Assembly (NCBI GenBank): GCA_035652755.1
Contig: DASRDE010000277.1
Location: forward strand, 1-7,840
Direction: 5' to 3'
Length of the DNA stretch: 7,840 nucleotides
Origin: DASRDE01 sp035652755
Lineage (GTDB): Bacteria; Vulcanimicrobiota; Vulcanimicrobiia; Vulcanimicrobiales; Vulcanimicrobiaceae
Shown here: piece by piece, positions 5,344 to 7,840 of the stretch
Position numbering within the stretch: the first letter of the stretch is position 1
How the letters are laid out: each line of letters begins with the position of its first letter
Notes under the pieces: model-generated
Databases searched by the model: none
Told to the model about the DNA's origin: nothing
What the model saw: only the letters and a program-made list of their open reading frames with translations
Made by a program: the position numbers and the translations under genes

Positions 5344-6339
5344 TCAGAACCCCTGGCGAGGGTATCCCGCATCGCCCATTGGTTGCGGAATGCTGGTGAT
5401 CTGACCGTACGGCGTGGTCGAGCTGCCTTTGTATCCCTCGACTGCGCCGGTCTGGTCGGATTGGAAGAACAGCCCGCCCATGACGGTCCCGTCCTGGGTC
5501 GGCTGATTGATACCGCTGGTGATCGTGTAGGACGGCGTCGTTTTGCCCGCAGCATACACGGTGACGTTGTTGTTTGCGAAGTTTCCGACATAAATCTTGT
5601 CCTTCGCACCGATGGCAACGCCCACGGGTCCGGCGAGGCTGCTAAGCGCGAGCGGAGTTGCCGTCTTGCTGTCGGCCTTGATGAAGAATATCTGGTTCGT
5701 TGAGTCGCTCGCGACGTAGACGTTTTCCTTGCTGTCCGATGCCATACCGACGGGCTGTCCGCTAATCGCGATGGTTGCGTACGCAGTCGTCTTGCCCGGA
5801 TGATACGCCGTGACCGTATTCGTCCCCAAGTTGCTGACGAACACGTTTCCATCACCGTCGACGGTCACGCCGTATGGGCTCGACAAGCTGCCGGTAATCG
5901 TGAAGAACGGAGTGGTTGCCCCGTGTTTGTATTCGGTGACGGTGTTGTTGCCCAGGTTCGCGACGTACAACACGCCTTTGGTGTCGATGGCAACGCCGGA
6001 CGGTGCGTTCATTCCGCTGGTGATCGTTCCGACTGTCTTGAGCGCTTTTGTAGCCGGGTTGAAAAGGACCACCTGGTTATGCTGAATGTCGGCTACGTAA
6101 AGGATCGTTGAGGGCAGCGTCGGCGCCATGTAGCCCGGTCCCATGCTGCGAGGGACCGCCGGCACCACGATATTGCCCGAAACCACGGGGCCGGGCAGCG
6201 TCCTTGTCGCGGGCTGCTGAACCGAGCGGCTTTGCATGTTTTGACCGGAGTTGAGTACGGGTGCCGAGCCTCCCGCGCAGCCGGCAACAAAGAGCAGTGC
6301 GGCGCCGATCGCCAGCGCGCGCGTGACAGGAAGAGCCAT
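5344..6339 (-). CDS. Lipoprotein with NHL/SMP-30-like six-blade beta-propeller
   Basis: 331-residue exported lipoprotein: signal peptide with lipobox VAGC and Cys21, a ~55-residue flexible tether, then about six ~41-residue repeats from ~79 to 322. Each repeat carries G-V/M-A/T-x-D-x-K/G-x-x-[VIL]-[YF]-V-[AS]-[ND]-x-x-x-N-x-[VI]-x-x-[YF], for example GVAIDTKGVLYVANLGNNTV (115 on) and GVTVDGDGNVFVSNLGTNTV (157 on). The last blade (281-322) is degenerate. The pattern is typical of NHL-type propellers, used for binding protein, glycan or small ligand, and occasionally enzymatic. No catalytic set is evident, so a binding role is more likely; this is inference. ATG 6339 is preceded by GGAGG (6354-6350 on the minus strand) at a 10-nt spacing. 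Transcribed alone, ending at the 13-bp stem terminator. Anchored in a membrane, facing the periplasm or outside. Confidence 0.88.
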   Translation of the reverse strand: MALPVTRALAIGAALLFVAGCAGGSAPVLNSGQNMQSRSVQQPATRTLPGPVVSGNIVVPAVPRSMGPGYMAPTLPSTILYVADIQHNQVVLFNPATKALKTVGTITSGMNAPSGVAIDTKGVLYVANLGNNTVTEYKHGATTPFFTITGSLSSPYGVTVDGDGNVFVSNLGTNTVTAYHPGKTTAYATIAISGQPVGMASDSKENVYVASDSTNQIFFIKADSKTATPLALSSLAGPVGVAIGAKDKIYVGNFANNNVTVYAAGKTTPSYTITSGINQPTQDGTVMGGLFFQSDQTGAVEGYKGSSTTPYGQITSIPQPMGDAGYPRQGF

Positions 6340-6553
6340 AAGAAGAGAGCCTCCCTCTCAACAGTTAACGTGAGAAAAGGCTCTCCTTTGGGTAATTCGA
6401 CGGCACCTTCCGGCCGGACCCCGCGAAGCATAGTCGTTTTAGACTACTGCGCGGCGACGCTGTTCGGCGGCGCCAATTTGCCGACACCAAGCCTCGCTAC
6501 TCGACGCGAAGAACGCGGACTCCGTCGCGATCCGCACGAAAAACCGGCTGAGA
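6340..6553. other. Divergent intergenic region between propeller lipoprotein and GNAT genes
   Basis: 214 bases without a gene. It holds an inverted repeat TAGTC-N6-GACTA (6431-6446) that could be an operator, a 10-bp palindrome TCCGGCCGGA (6409-6418), and the structured leader of the lipoprotein gene (6345-6385). No convincing -35/-10 pair is visible on either strand; TATGCT (6432-6427, minus strand) is a possible -10 without a -35. The GNAT gene has no clear ribosome site. Confidence 0.4.
6345..6385 (-). promoter_or_regulatory. Leader of propeller lipoprotein gene with alternative hairpins at the ribosome site
   Basis: On the minus strand GAGAG-GGAGG-CTCTC (6359-6345) can form a 5-bp hairpin with exactly the Shine-Dalgarno GGAGG in its loop. 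The same CTCTC arm, extended to AGGCTCTC (6352-6345), is also fully complementary to GAGAGCCT upstream (6385-6378). That 8-bp helix would trap part of the ribosome site. The two pairings exclude each other. No known riboswitch class is recognised. Confidence 0.3.
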
Positions 6554-7111
6554 ATGAAAATCCCGGTCATCGAAACGGCGCGCCTTCGGCTGCGGGCTCA
6601 TACGCCCGCAGATCTCCCGGCCTGTGCAGCCATGTGGGCGGACGAGGACGTGACGCGCTACATCGGCATCAAACCGTCCACGCTGCAAGAAACGTGGTCT
6701 CGCATGCTGCGATACGCCGGCTTGTGGGCGTTCCTCGGCTACGGATATTGGGCCATCGAAGAGCTGGCCTCGCGCGAATTTATCGGCGAGCTCGGCTTTG
6801 CCGATTTTAAACGCGACGGGCTTGCGGCGCTCTCGGGGATACCCGAACTGGGATGGGCGCTGGCATCACACGCACACGGCAAGGGTTACGCAACCGAAGC
6901 CGTCGGGGCAGTCCTGGGCTGGGCCGACGTACACCTGCAGGCTCCGCGAACGGTTTGCCTCATCAGTGCGGAAAACGAGCGTTCGATTCGCGTTGCGGAA
7001 AAAAGCGGGTATCGTAAGATTGACGAGTTGCCTTACGGCGGTACCACGGCACTTATTTTCGAGCGCCCGGTTCGAAGGCGCGCAGCGCGCGGCGGCGCGC
7101 TGCGGCCCTGA
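6554..7111 (+). CDS. GNAT-family N-acetyltransferase, RimJ/RimL-type
   Basis: 185-residue acetyltransferase that would transfer acetyl from acetyl-CoA to an amine, possibly a protein N-terminus or small molecule. The N-terminal IETARLRLRAHTPADLPA is the standard RimJ/RimL opening. YWAIEE (65-70) and FIGELGFADF (76-85) are core strands. IPELGWALASHAHGKGYATE (96-115) contains the acetyl-CoA pyrophosphate loop HGKGYA. NERSIRVAEKSGY (141-153) is the conserved N-x-x-S-x-x-x-x-x-K-x-G-[FY] element. The start ATG 6554 agrees with the family but lacks a good Shine-Dalgarno. The last residues (RRRAARGGALRP) form a basic tail beyond the fold, encoded largely by a perfect GC hairpin. It is convergent with the downstream lipoprotein gene. 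Substrate unknown. Confidence 0.92.
   Translation: MKIPVIETARLRLRAHTPADLPACAAMWADEDVTRYIGIKPSTLQETWSRMLRYAGLWAFLGYGYWAIEELASREFIGELGFADFKRDGLAALSGIPELGWALASHAHGKGYATEAVGAVLGWADVHLQAPRTVCLISAENERSIRVAEKSGYRKIDELPYGGTTALIFERPVRRRAARGGALRP
7081..7104. repeat. Perfect 10-bp GC hairpin at the 3' end of the GNAT gene
   Basis: CGCAGCGCGC (7081-7090) and GCGCGCTGCG (7095-7104) are exact inverse complements around GGCG. The hairpin lies within the last codons of the acetyltransferase gene and 33 bp from the stop codon of the convergent lipoprotein gene. There is no T run on either strand, so it is not a classical intrinsic terminator. It may still slow polymerase or protect the 3' end of either transcript. 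Confidence 0.6.
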
Positions 7112-7136
7112 ACGGCGGTCCGGTTGTAAGATATCG

Positions 7137-7745
7137 CTAGCTGAAGTACACGTTCTCCGTCGCAGCTTTGGGCGAGAACCCATTGCATTTGACGTCGGCG
7201 CTGACGCTCGCGGCACCGGCAACTGCGCCGCCCGGCATCGGCCCGCCCATGAAGTAGACGTACTGGCCGTTGCCGTTAAGAGTGATGTTGAAGGTCTTCT
7301 TGAGGAGCGCGACTTTGTTCTGCGTCATCGTGAAGGTCAGGACGCACGGAGACGAGCCTTCCGCGACGTTGTAAAAGACGTACGTGATCTCGAAGCCGCC
7401 GTTATGCAGCAAGTACGAATCCGGAAACGCGATGCCGAGCGCGCCCGCGATCGGCGGGCTTCCGACGCAGTTGATGCACGGGACGCCGCTAATGGCCTGG
7501 GAAAGCGAAGCCCACGAATTGATGATTTTGGGCACGCCCGCCGGCGGCTGTACGTGCGTCTTCTCCGGAATGTACAGCATCTTCAGTTCGGGCGAGATCG
7601 TGACCAGTTGAGGCAGCGGGTTCGTGGCGCGCGAGAACCCGGATGCTCCATTCTGCCCGCTCGAGGAGGACGCTCCGCACGCGGTCAACGCGAACGCGGC
7701 GGATGCGGCCGCCAATAGGGAAAGCGCGGCTCTTGCAAAGCGCAT
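7137..7745 (-). CDS. Lipoprotein of unknown function
   Basis: 202 residues; I do not recognise the family. The signal peptide (hydrophobic to residue 20) ends in lipobox LTAC with Cys23, followed by a Ser/Gly/Asn tether. The mature part has PELKMLYIPEKTHVQPPAG, then CINC (Cys90, Cys93), and a beta-rich second half with FEITYVFYNV, CVLTFTM and TFNITLNGNGQYVYFMGG. Cys134 and Cys187 could pair, giving up to two disulfides with the CxxC, as expected for an exported protein. An all-beta domain is likely; a heme or metal role for CxxC is not supported by anything else here. ATG 7745 follows GGAGG (7756-7752 on the minus strand) with a 6-nt spacing, better than TTG 7751. Convergent with the GNAT gene, 25 bp between stops. 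No terminator seen. Confidence 0.8.
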   Translation of the reverse strand: MRFARAALSLLAAASAAFALTACGASSSSGQNGASGFSRATNPLPQLVTISPELKMLYIPEKTHVQPPAGVPKIINSWASLSQAISGVPCINCVGSPPIAGALGIAFPDSYLLHNGGFEITYVFYNVAEGSSPCVLTFTMTQNKVALLKKTFNITLNGNGQYVYFMGGPMPGGAVAGAASVSADVKCNGFSPKAATENVYFS

Positions 7746-7817
7746 AGTCAACCTCCGATAAGCTCAAGGCCGTCAGGTGTGTCCGCTTCCGTACGAACCT
7801 GTTCTTCGCCTAGACGC

Positions 7818-7840
7818 CGGGACTAAAGTACTACTTCCCG
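7818..7840. promoter_or_regulatory. Inverted repeat upstream of the last lipoprotein gene
   Basis: CGGGA (7818-7822) and TCCCG (7836-7840) flank 13 bp containing AGTACT, about 75-95 bases upstream of ATG 7745 and at the very edge of the window. It could be an operator or the base of a leader hairpin. No promoter hexamers could be assigned in the remaining leader. Confidence 0.2.

Noticed and set aside
5337..5855. Minus-strand Arg/Ser/Thr-rich frame inside the propeller lipoprotein gene
   Set aside because: It is the same strand in another frame; the propeller frame has regular NHL repeats and a lipobox.
6798..7718. 306-codon plus-strand open frame over the GNAT gene and the antisense of the last lipoprotein
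   Set aside because: Arg/Ala-rich shadow frame overlapping two genes that have signal peptides, family motifs and ribosome sites.

Overview
The window reads as a GC-rich diderm (Gram-negative-type) bacterial chromosome segment. A secretin gene implies an outer membrane. Several exported proteins carry lipoboxes, and the style of the short lipoproteins (NHL-type propeller, Thr/Pro/Ser linkers, a beta-rich N-terminal module) reminds me of uncultivated Eremiobacterota (WPS-2)-type genomes. That placement is from memory of protein style, not from a marker gene, and is only tentative. No rRNA, tRNA, CRISPR array, insertion sequence or phage gene is visible.

Layout: (1) bases 1-1172, the 3' part of a secretin of the type II/type IV pilus/type III family, cut off by the window start. 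(2) 1201-1836 on the minus strand, a regulator with an HxlR-type winged helix and a C-terminal SCP2-like domain. It is divergent from (3) 1957-2448, a PhnB-like VOC-fold protein. (4) 2576-4261, a two-domain lipoprotein with a C-terminal domain resembling phosphate-induced/Exordium-like secreted proteins. (5) 4361-4723, a small secreted protein behind a structured leader and followed by a strong intrinsic terminator. (6) 4897-5253, a second VOC-fold protein. (7) 5344-6339 on the minus strand, a lipoprotein with a six-blade NHL-like propeller. (8) 6554-7111, a RimJ/RimL-type GNAT acetyltransferase. (9) 7137-7745 on the minus strand, an unrecognised lipoprotein. No gene-free stretch exceeds 300 bases; the longest is 6340-6553.

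The best-supported functional link is regulatory. A 19-bp palindrome lies between the HxlR-type regulator and the first VOC gene, and a copy matching at 17 of 19 positions lies before the second VOC gene almost 3 kb away. In both places it covers the -35 and part of the spacer of a promoter, with the -10 at the same offset (TATGAT and TATAAT). This predicts a small regulon in which one regulator controls itself and two VOC-fold proteins, plausibly in response to reactive electrophiles or oxidants; the signal is inference. The rest is mainly cell-envelope or secreted proteins of unknown role. Two of these have leaders that can form competing hairpins around the ribosome binding site. I see no convincing large novel system; the shared operator and the Exordium-like lipoprotein are the most worthwhile leads.
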